Source: JBOCEF01 sp050586345 (GTDB lineage Bacteria; Pseudomonadota; Alphaproteobacteria; Rhodobacterales; Rhodobacteraceae). Taken from it: a DNA stretch of 64,000 bases. The notes below the pieces were generated by a model. That model searched no databases and was not told the DNA's origin. It saw only the letters and a program-made list of their open reading frames with translations. Numbering within the stretch: position 1 is the stretch's first letter; every line of letters starts with the position of its first letter. The DNA lies in the NCBI RefSeq assembly GCF_050586345.1, contig NZ_JBOCEF010000015.1, forward strand, positions 24,560 to 88,559, written 5' to 3'. A program made the position numbers and the translations under genes. Shown in pieces: positions 36,827 to 47,015 of the stretch.

Positions 36827-39403
36827 ATGCTGAAACGCCTCTCGATCTTCCAGCGCGTCGCGCTGGCGGCCATCGTGCCGTTGCTGGGCGTCTTCGCCTT
36901 CGCGGCGGTGGAGCTGGGGGAGCTCTACGAGCAGACCAATGAGCTGCAGACCGCGACGACGGCGGCGCAGGCCCTGCCCCAGTACACCGCCTTCACCCAC
37001 GCGATGCAGGCCGAGCGCGGCATCTCCGCGAGCTTCATCGCCTCGGGGCGGGGCGAGGAGCTTCGCGTGCGGCTGGCGAAGCGGCGCCAGGCGACCGACG
37101 GCAAGCGGCGGGACCTGGGCGCCGCCCTCGCCGCCGCCGCCGAGAAACGCGGGGCGATCCTGGAGATGCCCGTCGCCGTCGCCGCGGCCGAGGCGATGAA
37201 GCGCCTCGACGGGCTGCGGCAGGCGGTGGATGGCGGCGCCGATCTGGGCGCGACGCTCAAGTCCTACACGGCCGAGGTGACGCGGCTGCGCGACGGCGCG
37301 ACCGAGTATGCGCTCGGCGTCGACGCGCTGCAGTTCCGCGCCCTTCTGGTGGGCCTGTCGATGCAGCTGCAGCTGTCGGAATACGCGGGGCTGGAGCGCG
37401 CGGTGGGCGCCTCGGGCATCGCCGCGGGCGGGTTCGACGAGGCGCAGTTCCTCCGCTTCGTCGGCCTCGGGCAGAAGCAGGACGGCGTCGCGACGATGAT
37501 CCACCAGTGGTCCGCCCCCGCCGTCGCCAAGGCGGTGGAGGCGCAGCTGGCCGCCGAGGAGAGCACGGCGATGGAGGCGCTGCGCGACCGTCTTCTGCAG
37601 GCGGGCGGCGCGATCCCCGAGGAGTTCCCGACCGCGGCCGAGTGGTTCGACGCCGCCTCCGCGCGCCTGGCCGCGCTCGGCCGGGCCGAGGCGCAGGCGC
37701 TGGAGATGATCGAGACGCGGGGCGCGGAACTGTACGACGACGCGCGGACCGAGCTGACCGCGGCGGCGGCGCTGACGGCGCTGGGCGTGGCGCTGACCCT
37801 CGCCATCACCTGGTTCGGCGCGCGCTCGGTCGCCGCACCGATCCGGCTTCTGGCCGAGCGGGCGATGACCCTGGCCTGGGGCAAGCCGGCCGAGATCCCC
37901 TACCAGGAGGACCGGTCCGAGATCGGCGGCCTCGCGCGCTCGGTGATGGAGATCAACCGCCTGGTCACGGTGTCCACGCGCACCGCCTCGGCGCTGGAAT
38001 GCTCCGCCTCGGCGCTGATGATCGCGAACGACACGTTCGACATCGTGTTCGTGAACCCGCGGCTCGAGGAATCGCTGCTGCGCTCGGCCGATTTCTTCAA
38101 GAAAACCCGCAAGGACGCGGATTTCTCCAAGCTGGTCGGCCTGAACATCGACATCTTCCACAAGGACCCGGGCCGGATCCGCAAGATGCTGCAGGCGCTC
38201 AGCGGCGTCCACCAGTCCGAGATCGGCTTCGACGACCGCCGCTTCACCCTGACCGCCGCGCCGGTGGAACGGGACGGCAAGCGGCTGGGCTACGTGGTCG
38301 AATGGGCCGAGGTGACGGCGCTGCGCTCGATGCAGACGCAGATCTCGGACGTGATCGCGCGGATCCGCAAGGGCGACTTCTCGGGGCGCATCGACGTCGA
38401 GACCGAGGAGGCGTTCCTCGCCGCCGTGCGCGACGGGATGAACGACATCAGCGCCAGCATGGGCGCCTTCATGGAGGAAGTGCAGGACGTGCTGTCGGCC
38501 GGCGCCGCGGGCGACCTGACCATGCGCATGACCGGCGCCTACGAGGGCGACCTGGCCGCGCTGGGGCGCGACATGAACGCGATGTATGACGGGCTCGGGG
38601 CGCTGATCTCGGGGATCAAGGAACGGGCGGGGACCCTCTCGGGCGTCTCCACCGACATGCTGACCGGGGCGCGGGAGCTGAGCGCGCGGGCCGAGAGCCA
38701 GGCCGCGGCGCTGACCGAGACGGCGCAGGCGATGTCGGCGCTGACCGAGAACATGGCCGCGAACCGGACCCGGGTGTCGGACGTGCGCGGCGCCTCCGAG
38801 ACCGCGGGCCGCCAGGCCGACGAGGGCCGCGAGGTGGTCCAGAGCGCGGTCGCCGCGGTGGGCCGGATGGAGGCGAGCACCGCCAAGGTGAAGGAGTTCA
38901 CCGGCCTGATCGACGAGATCGCCTTCCAGACCAACCTTCTTGCGCTGAACGCCGCGGTCGAGGCCGCGCGGGCGGGCGAGGCGGGCAAGGGCTTCGCGGT
39001 GGTGGCGACCGAGGTGCGCAGCCTCGCCCAGCGCGCCTCCGAGGCGAGCCGCGAGATCGGCGAGGTGATCGCCGAGAGCGCGGCCCATGCCGAGGAGGGG
39101 ATGGCGCTGGTCACCCGGACCGGCGAGACGATCGGCGCGCTGCTCGACGCGGTGAAGCAGGTCTCGGCCACGATGGGCGAGGTCGACGCCGCGATCGAGA
39201 GCCAGACCGCCGGCATCGCCGAGATGGACGCCGCGGTGCGCGACGTGGACGCGATCACCCAGCAGAACACCGAGCTGGCGATGAACACCGCCCGCGCGGC
39301 GGAACGGCTGAACGAGCAGTCGGACGGGCTGACGACGGATTCCGACCGCTTCCGCACCTCGGCGCTCGACGCGCCCGGCAAGGCCGCGCGCAGCGCCGCC
39401 TGA
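36827..39403 (+). CDS. Methyl-accepting chemotaxis protein with NIT sensor domain
   Basis: 858 residues. Helix 1 (VALAAIVPLLGVFAFAAVEL) precedes a large periplasmic domain of the nitrate/nitrite-sensing (NIT) type (QAERGISASFIASGRGEELR), helix 2 near 315-335, HAMP, a PAS-like region (IANDTFDIVFVNPRLEESLL) and a second HAMP-like segment. The signalling tip is FQTNLLALNAAVEAARAGEAGKGFAVVA. GGAG precedes the chosen ATG; an in-frame start 18 bases upstream lacks a ribosome-binding site. There is no che operon nearby. Confidence 0.92.
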   Translation: MLKRLSIFQRVALAAIVPLLGVFAFAAVELGELYEQTNELQTATTAAQALPQYTAFTHAMQAERGISASFIASGRGEELRVRLAKRRQATDGKRRDLGAALAAAAEKRGAILEMPVAVAAAEAMKRLDGLRQAVDGGADLGATLKSYTAEVTRLRDGATEYALGVDALQFRALLVGLSMQLQLSEYAGLERAVGASGIAAGGFDEAQFLRFVGLGQKQDGVATMIHQWSAPAVAKAVEAQLAAEESTAMEALRDRLLQAGGAIPEEFPTAAEWFDAASARLAALGRAEAQALEMIETRGAELYDDARTELTAAAALTALGVALTLAITWFGARSVAAPIRLLAERAMTLAWGKPAEIPYQEDRSEIGGLARSVMEINRLVTVSTRTASALECSASALMIANDTFDIVFVNPRLEESLLRSADFFKKTRKDADFSKLVGLNIDIFHKDPGRIRKMLQALSGVHQSEIGFDDRRFTLTAAPVERDGKRLGYVVEWAEVTALRSMQTQISDVIARIRKGDFSGRIDVETEEAFLAAVRDGMNDISASMGAFMEEVQDVLSAGAAGDLTMRMTGAYEGDLAALGRDMNAMYDGLGALISGIKERAGTLSGVSTDMLTGARELSARAESQAAALTETAQAMSALTENMAANRTRVSDVRGASETAGRQADEGREVVQSAVAAVGRMEASTAKVKEFTGLIDEIAFQTNLLALNAAVEAARAGEAGKGFAVVATEVRSLAQRASEASREIGEVIAESAAHAEEGMALVTRTGETIGALLDAVKQVSATMGEVDAAIESQTAGIAEMDAAVRDVDAITQQNTELAMNTARAAERLNEQSDGLTTDSDRFRTSALDAPGKAARSAA

Positions 39404-39680
39404 CCCCCGGAGACCGGGGGACGCCTGGCCGGGGACGCCGCGCCCGGGCCCGGCGCCCGGCGGCGCAGCCGCCTGCGGCCGCGAACGGGGGCTTGTCCCC
39501 CTGAGCGGCCGCACGCCCCCGCCCGGGGACGGCGGGCTTCGGGGAGGGGCGAGGGGGGCAACGCGCCCGACTGCCCGCGCCAAGGCCCCTCGCGCGCGCG
39601 GCTCAGGCAGAGGAGGCGCGGCGGTCCCGCGGGGGGGGCGGTCGGGCGGCCGGGGCGGCAGCGGCCCAGGACGCCCGGGC
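39404..39680. repeat. Spacer with terminator-like and dispersed hairpins
   Basis: A 7-bp perfect hairpin (CCCCCGG, loop AGA) at 39404-39420 directly follows the chemoreceptor stop. At 39486-39520 a copy of the GGGGGCTTGTCCCCCTGAGC element occurs, inverted relative to the one at 31589. No coding content was recognised. Confidence 0.55.
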
Positions 39681-40268
39681 TCAGCCCTTGCGGTAGGGAT
39701 CCGCCGCGGCGCGGCTTTCCGACAGGCTCGGCGCCTCGTGCGCCAGCTGCTCCAGCGCATCGGCCACGTGACCCGTGGCGATGGCGTCGTCGCCGCGCGC
39801 GACCCGGATCCTGTGCGCCGCCATCAGCACCTCGGCATGGGTGCGGCCCGCGGGCGGCTCGAACAGGTAGGCCGCAAGCTCGATCAGCAGCCCCAGCGGG
39901 TCCTTGAAATAGATCGAGTGCATGAAGCCCCGGTCCTTCACCCCGCTATGGCCGATGCCGCGCGCGTTCAGCCGCTCCACCGCCTGCAGGAAGCTGGCCA
40001 TCGACACCGAGAAGGCGATGTGATGCACGCAGCCCGGCTCGGTCGGGGTGCGCCGCCCGTCGCCCGTGCGGGCCTCGTCCGTGAAGATGGTGATCAGCCG
40101 CCCGTCGCCCGGGTCGAAATAGAGATGCCCCTGCCCCGGGTCGTCGAGATTGGGCTGCTCGAACACGAAGGGCATGCCCAGCACCCCCTCCCAGAAATCG
40201 ATCGAGGTCTGCCGGTCCGCGCCGGTCAGGGTGATGTGGTGCACGCCCTGCACCTGGATCTTGCGCAT
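39681..40268 (-). CDS. VOC/glyoxalase-family protein
   Basis: 195 residues. Vicinal oxygen chelate fold: VQGVHHITLTGADRQTSIDFW with its metal-ligand His, the paired CVHHIAFSVS, and SIYFKDPLGLLIELAAY with the Glu ligand. Likely a dioxygenase or lyase on a small aromatic or dicarbonyl compound; the substrate cannot be read. An extra roughly 45-residue helical tail follows the core fold. Confidence 0.85.
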   Translation of the reverse strand: MRKIQVQGVHHITLTGADRQTSIDFWEGVLGMPFVFEQPNLDDPGQGHLYFDPGDGRLITIFTDEARTGDGRRTPTEPGCVHHIAFSVSMASFLQAVERLNARGIGHSGVKDRGFMHSIYFKDPLGLLIELAAYLFEPPAGRTHAEVLMAAHRIRVARGDDAIATGHVADALEQLAHEAPSLSESRAAADPYRKG

Positions 40269-40355
40269 CGCGCCTCTCCTCCTGTCTCGCGGCGCCGGCC
40301 GCCCTCGGGAAGGGCGATGATAGCCCGGGGGACGGCGAAATCACCTCCGCCGCAA

Positions 40356-41552
40356 TCACGGAACGAGGCGCGGGGGCGCGAGGATCCGCTCCGCCGCCGC
40401 CACGGCGCCCACCGGCGCGGCGGGCCCGTCGAACCCGCCCGGCACGTGCGCCGCCCAGTCGAGCGCGAGCGCGAGGTCGGCGGCCAGCGCCGGGTCGGGC
40501 CGCGGCGGCGCCTGCCAGAACCCGGCGAGCGGGCCGCGATGCGCCAGCCCCTCGATGTCCCAGGCCGCGCGGCCCAGCGCCTTGGCGGGGCGGCCGGCCA
40601 GGATCGCCTCGAGCCCCGCGCCGGAATTGACCGTGACCAGCCCGGCGCAGCGCGGCAGCAGGTCGGAGAGGGGCGTCCCCCCCGCCGCCGTCACCCGCGC
40701 GTCGCCCCCCGTCGCGCGCGCGACGATCCGCGCCCAGGGGGTGAGGCCGTTGTCCATCGGGTGCGGCTTGACCAGCAGCCGCGCGCCGGGGGGCGCGTGC
40801 CGCGCAAAATCCGCCGCCACCCGGCGGGCCGTGTCGCGCAGGTCCTCGCCCGTCCCGCGGAACCGCACCTGCGCGTCGCCCCGCAGCTGCAGCGCGAAGA
40901 CGAACAGCGGCCCGCCCTCCGGCGGCGGCGCCGCGCGCGGCCGAACGAGGGCCCGGCGCGCCAGCTTCAGCGCCCAGCCGCCATATTCCACCAGCGGATG
41001 CTCGGCCTGGTGGCGTCGATAGCCCGGATGCGCGGCCCAGGAGGTCGCCAGCGCGGCGAGGTTCCAGGCCATGTCGGCGGCGGCGTAGCGCGCGAAGCCG
41101 GCGCCGCCCGGCCCGGGCGGCGGCGGCCCGCCCGCCGCGCGCGCCCGCGCCGCCAGCGCCCGCACCCCGGCGGCGTCGCGCGGGAAATGCGCCCCCGGCC
41201 CGTCCGGCTCCAGCGACAGGCGGCCGGGGCGCAGCAGGCCGAGCTCGAGGTGATGCACCCGGATCCCCGCCGCCCGCGCCGCCGCGATCGCCTCCGGGTG
41301 GCCGGGGCGGCAGGCGCCCAGCAGCACGAGGTCGGTGATCCCGCGCGCCGCCATCAGCGCCGCGATCCAGCCCGGCCAGTCCCCTGGCGGCCCGTGGAAA
41401 TGCACCGCGCCGGGGCGGCGCCAGAACAGCGCCTCGCCGCAATGGACATGGACCTTCGACACCTCGGCCCCGCGCGCGGTCAGCGCGTCGCGAAGGCGCG
41501 CCATGAAGCCGTTGGACGGGCCCTGCAGCAGCAGGATGCGCCGCGCGGTCAT
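40356..41552 (-). CDS. Capsular polysaccharide protein, KpsS-like (copy 1)
   Basis: 398 residues, Capsule_synth family (PF05159-type). ILLLQGPSNGFMARL at the N-terminus, FVFALQLRGDAQVRF, LLVKPHPMDNG and TVNSGAGLEAILAGRPAKALG fit the KpsS/KpsC beta-Kdo transferase fold, which builds the lipid-linked anchor of export-type capsules. It is divergent from a second homologue at 41654; both begin with the same MLQGPxxxF motif. Confidence 0.85.
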   Translation of the reverse strand: MTARRILLLQGPSNGFMARLRDALTARGAEVSKVHVHCGEALFWRRPGAVHFHGPPGDWPGWIAALMAARGITDLVLLGACRPGHPEAIAAARAAGIRVHHLELGLLRPGRLSLEPDGPGAHFPRDAAGVRALAARARAAGGPPPPGPGGAGFARYAAADMAWNLAALATSWAAHPGYRRHQAEHPLVEYGGWALKLARRALVRPRAAPPPEGGPLFVFALQLRGDAQVRFRGTGEDLRDTARRVAADFARHAPPGARLLVKPHPMDNGLTPWARIVARATGGDARVTAAGGTPLSDLLPRCAGLVTVNSGAGLEAILAGRPAKALGRAAWDIEGLAHRGPLAGFWQAPPRPDPALAADLALALDWAAHVPGGFDGPAAPVGAVAAAERILAPPRLVP

Positions 41553-41653
41553 GCCCGCGCCCCGCCGCCCGCCGCGCCCGCCCTGCGCGGCGCCTTGCCC
41601 GCGGCGGGCGCGGATGCAACCATGGGGCGACCCCAGATCGCGCAGGAGGCGCA

Positions 41654-42952
41654 ATGACCGGATCGTCCCGCCCCGCCCCGCGCCGGGTCCTGATGCTGCA
41701 AGGGCCGCCCGGGCGCTTCTGGTCCGACCTCGCCCCGGCGCTGACCGAAGCGGGGGCCGAGGTGCATCACATGCGCCTGTGCACCGCCGACGCGCTGTTC
41801 TTCCGCGCCGCGCCGGGGGTGCATCTTCACGCCCATCGCGGCGGTCCCGAAAGCTTCGCCGCGCGCATCGGCGGGTTCCTCGACGAGCACGGGATCACCG
41901 ACGTCCTGTCCTATTCCGACCGCCACCCCTATCACCGCGCCGCCGCGGCGGCGGCCGAGGCGCGCGGGGCCCGGGCCTGGGCGGTCGAGTTCGGCTACCT
42001 GCGCCCCGACTGGATCACGTTCGAGCGCGGCGGGATGGGGGCCTGGTCGCGCTTCCCGACCGACCCGGCCGCGATCCGCGCGCTGGCGGAGCGGTTCCAC
42101 CCGGAGCCGCTCGACCTCGCGCCCCGGTTCCGGCACGGCTTCGCCTCCGAGGCGGTGAACGAGGTGCTCTTCAACCTCGCCAACGCGCTGTTCTTCTGGC
42201 CCTATCCCGGCTACCGGGCCGAGGCCTATTACCACCCGGTTTCGGAATACCTGTCCTGGGCCGCGCGCCTGCCCTTCGCCGCGCGGCGCGAGCGGGCGGC
42301 GGCCGAGGCCGCGCGGCGCGCGGCGCAGGGGCGCTATTTCCTCGTGGCGCTGCAGCTCGAGAGCGACCGGCAGATCCGCGACAACAGCGCGTGGGAGGGC
42401 CAGCGGGAGATGGTCGAGACCCTGCTGGAGAGCTTCGCCGCCCATGCGCATGAGAGCGACCGGCTGCTGTTCAAGACCCACCCGCTGGACAACGGCCTCG
42501 AGGGCTGGCCGAAGACCGTCGCCCGCATCGCGGCCGAGACGGGGATCTCCGGGCGGGTCGAGGTGCTGCAGGGCGGGCCGCTCGACCTGCTGATCCGCGG
42601 CGCGCAGGGGGTGGTGGCCACGAACTCCACCGTCGGGCTGCACGCGATCGCGGCGGGGCGGCCGATGCTGGCCACGGGGACCGCGATCTACGACCTGCCG
42701 GGGCTGACCCACCAGGGGCCGATGGGCCGGTTCTGGCGGGCGCCCGGGGCGCCGGACCCGGGCTTCGCCGACGCCTTCATGCGGGCGCTGGCGGGGACCA
42801 TCCAGGTGCGCGGGTCGTTCTACGCGCCCGAGGGGCGCAGGGCGGCGGCGCGGGAGATCGCCGCCCGCCTGACCGCAGCGGAGTGCCCGGGCGACGCCGC
42901 GGCGCTGCCCGTCCCGCCGCGCCTGGCCGCCCATGCCGCGCTGAAGGCCTGA
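41654..42952 (+). CDS. Capsular polysaccharide protein, KpsS-like (copy 2)
   Basis: 432 residues. The KpsS-type motifs are closer to consensus than in copy 1: LMLQGPPGRFW at the start, VALQLESDRQIRDNSAW, LLFKTHPLDNGLEGW and VVATNSTVGLHAIAAGRPM. It probably adds a Kdo residue to the capsule glycolipid anchor or plays a related capsule-assembly role. Together with copy 1 and the export lipoprotein at 43186 it makes a small capsule locus lacking the ABC exporter KpsMT. Confidence 0.88.
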   Translation: MTGSSRPAPRRVLMLQGPPGRFWSDLAPALTEAGAEVHHMRLCTADALFFRAAPGVHLHAHRGGPESFAARIGGFLDEHGITDVLSYSDRHPYHRAAAAAAEARGARAWAVEFGYLRPDWITFERGGMGAWSRFPTDPAAIRALAERFHPEPLDLAPRFRHGFASEAVNEVLFNLANALFFWPYPGYRAEAYYHPVSEYLSWAARLPFAARRERAAAEAARRAAQGRYFLVALQLESDRQIRDNSAWEGQREMVETLLESFAAHAHESDRLLFKTHPLDNGLEGWPKTVARIAAETGISGRVEVLQGGPLDLLIRGAQGVVATNSTVGLHAIAAGRPMLATGTAIYDLPGLTHQGPMGRFWRAPGAPDPGFADAFMRALAGTIQVRGSFYAPEGRRAAAREIAARLTAAECPGDAAALPVPPRLAAHAALKA

Positions 42953-43001
42953 GCCGCGGGCGCCGCGGGCCGGATGATCGCGCGCGCCGCGCGCCGCGCA
43001 G

Positions 43002-43166
43002 GCCGACGAGGCGCGCCGGCGCCGCGCCGCCCAGGCCGACGGGGCGCGCCGCCCGCGCGCCGCACAGGCCGAAAGGGCGCGCCGGCGCCGCGCCGCACAT
43101 GCCGAAGGGGCGCGCCGGCGGCGCGCCGGACAGGCCGAAGGGGCGCGCCGGCGGCGCGCCCCTGGC
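43002..43166. repeat. Five tandem copies of a 33-bp GC-rich repeat
   Basis: Units start at 43002, 43035, 43068, 43101 and 43134, each beginning GCCGAxGxGGCGCGCC and differing at a few sites. The period (33) is a multiple of three and gives an 11-residue Arg/Ala repeat on the minus strand, but that frame then runs antisense through the capsule gene, so a protein is doubtful. Confidence 0.7.
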
Positions 43167-43185
43167 GTCTTCCCCTGCCGACCCG

Positions 43186-44313
43186 TCACAGCCCGCCGGC
43201 GAGCCCGACGGTGCGGGTGGCCGGGCTGAGCGCCGCGCCGACCGCCGAGAGCACCTTCTGCAGGTCGGTGATCGGGGCGTTGGCGACATAGATCACGTCG
43301 TCGTCGCGCATCTCGAACCGGCGGGCGAGGAAGAACGCCTCGGGGCGCGTGAGGTCGAGATTGTAGACCACCTGCCGCGGCCCCTCGCCGAGGCCCAGCG
43401 CGGGGGCGGCGGGCTCGTCCCGGAACAGGAACACGGATTCGGGCTCGGCCCGCTGGTCGTCGAGGCCGCCCGCCGCCGAGATCGCCTCGGCCAGCGTCAC
43501 CCGCGCCCGCGGGAAGGGCGTCAGCACCGGGCGCAGCGCCGCGCCGAACACCGCGTAGCTGCGCGGCTCGGCCGTCAGGGCCACGGTGTCGCCGGGGCGC
43601 ACGGCGACGTTCTGCGTCGGCTCGCGCAGCACCCGGTCATAGCGGGCGGCGGCGCTGCGCCCCGCGCGCGTCAGGCGCAGCATGGCGTCATGGGCGGGGG
43701 TCTTCACGCCCCCCGCGGCGGCGACCACGTCCAGCAGCCGCTCGCCCACGCCCGCCAGCGGCACGCGCCCCGGCCGGGCGGCGGCGTCGCCGATCACGGT
43801 GACATGGGCGCCGGGGGATTCGAGCACCGCGGCGATGGCCTGGGGCTGGATCGCCTTGCCGTCCAGCGCCCGGACCAGCGCGTCCGAGAGCTGCGCCGGG
43901 GTGCGCCCGGCCGCCCGCAGCCGCCCCGCATAGGGCGCGTCGATGAAGCCCGCGCCGTCCACCCGCTGGGGCGGCAGGGCGATGGAGCGCGGCCCGGATT
44001 CCCCGGCCGCGGAGAAGAGGCCGCCATTCACCGCCTCCCAGATCGTGATCTGCACGAGGTCCCCGGCCCGGATCGCCTGGCCGTGCAGGGGGCGCGCGGC
44101 CTCCAGCTTCTCGGCCGCCGCCGCGGCGGCCTCCGCGGCCGCGCCCGCGACCTCGAGCGCGGTGACGGTGCCGACATCGAGCGGGCGCATGATGTAGGGT
44201 CCGGCGCTTTCCACCGCGCGGACGGCCGAGGCGTCGGGCCCCGACTTGGGGGCCACCGCGCAGGCGGAGGCGAACGCCGCGCAGGCAAGCATGGCGAGGG
44301 GGACGAGACGCAT
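43186..44313 (-). CDS. Capsule export lipoprotein, Wza/KpsD-type
   Basis: 375 residues. An N-terminal lipoprotein signal with lipobox FASAC near residue 18 is followed by the polysaccharide export domain (IRAGDLVQITIWEAVNGGLF near 81-100) and two SLBB-like modules (HVTVIGDAARPGRVPL-type and SYAVFGAALRPVLTPF). It would form an outer-membrane or periplasmic conduit for capsule export. It lies beside the KpsS-like genes, in keeping with a capsule locus. Confidence 0.88.
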   Translation of the reverse strand: MRLVPLAMLACAAFASACAVAPKSGPDASAVRAVESAGPYIMRPLDVGTVTALEVAGAAAEAAAAAAEKLEAARPLHGQAIRAGDLVQITIWEAVNGGLFSAAGESGPRSIALPPQRVDGAGFIDAPYAGRLRAAGRTPAQLSDALVRALDGKAIQPQAIAAVLESPGAHVTVIGDAAARPGRVPLAGVGERLLDVVAAAGGVKTPAHDAMLRLTRAGRSAAARYDRVLREPTQNVAVRPGDTVALTAEPRSYAVFGAALRPVLTPFPRARVTLAEAISAAGGLDDQRAEPESVFLFRDEPAAPALGLGEGPRQVVYNLDLTRPEAFFLARRFEMRDDDVIYVANAPITDLQKVLSAVGAALSPATRTVGLAGGL

Positions 44314-44482
44314 CGGTCGGCTCCTTCCCGGCGCGTTCGGCGCCGCATCTGTCCGGGCGCTTCAGCGTCCCGGTGGGCCTGGCGCGCGGGGCGCGCCCAA
44401 CAGGGGAACAGGCGCGCTTCGGCGCCCTCTGGGGTCGAAAAGGATGGAGGAGGGGCCGTGCCCCCCTCGCGCCACGACTCAT

Positions 44483-44499
44483 TAACCGCGCCGTGGTTA
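44483..44499. promoter_or_regulatory. Inverted repeat TAACC-N7-GGTTA upstream of glmM
   Basis: Perfect 5-base arms with a 7-base spacer lie in the divergent region between the export lipoprotein and glmM. An operator is possible; no factor is assigned. Confidence 0.3.
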
Positions 44500-44583
44500 G
44501 GAAAGGGTTCACGGCGCGACTGGACGCCCGCCCCCCCCGCGGCTATCCCCGGAGGAGACCCAGAAGGACCGAGGAGACCCCGA

Positions 44584-45921
<1,338 letters not shown>

Positions 45922-45930
<9 letters not shown>

Positions 45931-45969
45931 GGCGCGGGCTGACAGGCGGGCTGAGGCGCGGGCTGACAG
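45922..45969. repeat. 24-bp tandem duplication spanning the glmM stop
   Basis: Two perfect copies of a 24-base unit (starting GCGGGCTGAGGCGCGG) at 45922 and 45946, followed by a partial third. The first copy contains the end of glmM, suggesting recent slippage duplication. Confidence 0.7.
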
Positions 45970-46140
45970 GCGGGCCGGGGCGCGGGCGGGCGCCGCCTCG
46001 CGGGAGGCGCGTCCGCCAGCCGAAGAGATCGTCCACAGATTGCAAGGCGCGGCGAATATTCACCAAGACAGAAATCGGGTCTCCTTGTACGAAACCTTAC
46101 GACGCGCCTGCCGCGTCCGATTTTCTCAAGGAGCATCCTC

Positions 46141-46803
46141 ATGCGTATCGCGTCCCTGCGCGCCGCCGCCCTCGGCGCTGCAGTCATCGCCGCCCCCGCC
46201 GGGGCCGCGACGCTCGAAGTCACCTTCACCGATTACTATTCCGCCCAGTCCTCGCCGCCCGGCGCGTCGGTCACGCTGCGCTTCGCGACGCCGGACGCGG
46301 GCACGACCGTGTTCACCGCGACCGACCTGGTGGACCGCTACTGGACCAATGCCGCCAGCCTCGCCTCCAACGCCACCTATTTCAGCGGCTCGGGCGTCCT
46401 CATCACCTGGCACGAGCAGTACGGCCCCTACCCGGCCTCCAACTTCGACGCCAATGTCTACCTGATGACCGGTTCGCTGACCGTGAACCCCCTCGCCCCC
46501 GCCGCCAACCCGACGATGAGCTACGGCTTCAAGTTCATCGACTACTGGGACCCGGCGATGACGCTGGACGACCGGGCCTATTGGTGGACCTACACCAGCG
46601 GCGTGAACTGGCGCTCCTACTGGCGCTATGACGACTCGCAGCAGGCGTCGCCCTCGCTCGTCACCCTGTCGAGCGCGGTCTACGATTCCACGGCCACCAG
46701 CTTCGCCGCCGCCGCCCCCTCGGACGTGCCGGTCCCGGCCGCGGGCGGGCTGCTGGCGCTGGCCCTCGGCGCCCTCGGCCTGCGCGCCCGCCGCCGCCGC
46801 TGA
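46141..46803 (+). CDS. Secreted protein with VPxPA-CTERM sorting signal (second)
   Basis: 220 residues. Signal peptide (RAAALGAAVIAAPAGAA); a body rich in Tyr, Trp and Thr with no Cys (TLDDRAYWWTYTSGVNW); and a C-terminal VPVPAAGGLLALALGALGLRA plus arginine cluster, matching the VPxPA-CTERM exosortase signal. It is likely exported and anchored or released by an exosortase encoded elsewhere. The 120 bases upstream are AT-richer and probably contain its own promoter. Confidence 0.8.
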   Translation: MRIASLRAAALGAAVIAAPAGAATLEVTFTDYYSAQSSPPGASVTLRFATPDAGTTVFTATDLVDRYWTNAASLASNATYFSGSGVLITWHEQYGPYPASNFDANVYLMTGSLTVNPLAPAANPTMSYGFKFIDYWDPAMTLDDRAYWWTYTSGVNWRSYWRYDDSQQASPSLVTLSSAVYDSTATSFAAAAPSDVPVPAAGGLLALALGALGLRARRRR

Positions 46804-46865
46804 CGCGGACGCCTCCCCCCGCCCGTCGCGCGACGGCGCCGGGCGAGGGGATGGGGGAGAGAGCG

Positions 46866-46907
46866 CGAGAGAGGGGGAAGGGGACGCGTCCCCTTCCCCC
46901 TCTCTCG
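46866..46907. terminator. 42-bp perfect palindrome downstream of the VPxPA-CTERM gene
   Basis: Two 21-base arms meet at an ACGCGT centre without a loop. It lies 60 bases after the stop at 46803 and is purine-rich on one arm (GAGAGAGGGGGAAGGGG). It may act as a terminator or transcript-stabilising element; compare the similar palindromes at 2762 and 49169. Confidence 0.6.
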
Positions 46908-47015
46908 TCATCCCGCAGGGACATGCCGCCCCACTGGCGCAAACCCCGCGCGCGCGGTAAACAACCGCCCGCCGGGGCCATTCCGCCCCGCGCGCAGCCC
47001 GCAGGACCCGATCCC

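Noticed and set aside
41549..43189. Arg/Ala-repeat protein encoded by the 33-bp repeats on the minus strand
   Set aside because: After the repeats the frame continues antisense through the whole KpsS-like gene.
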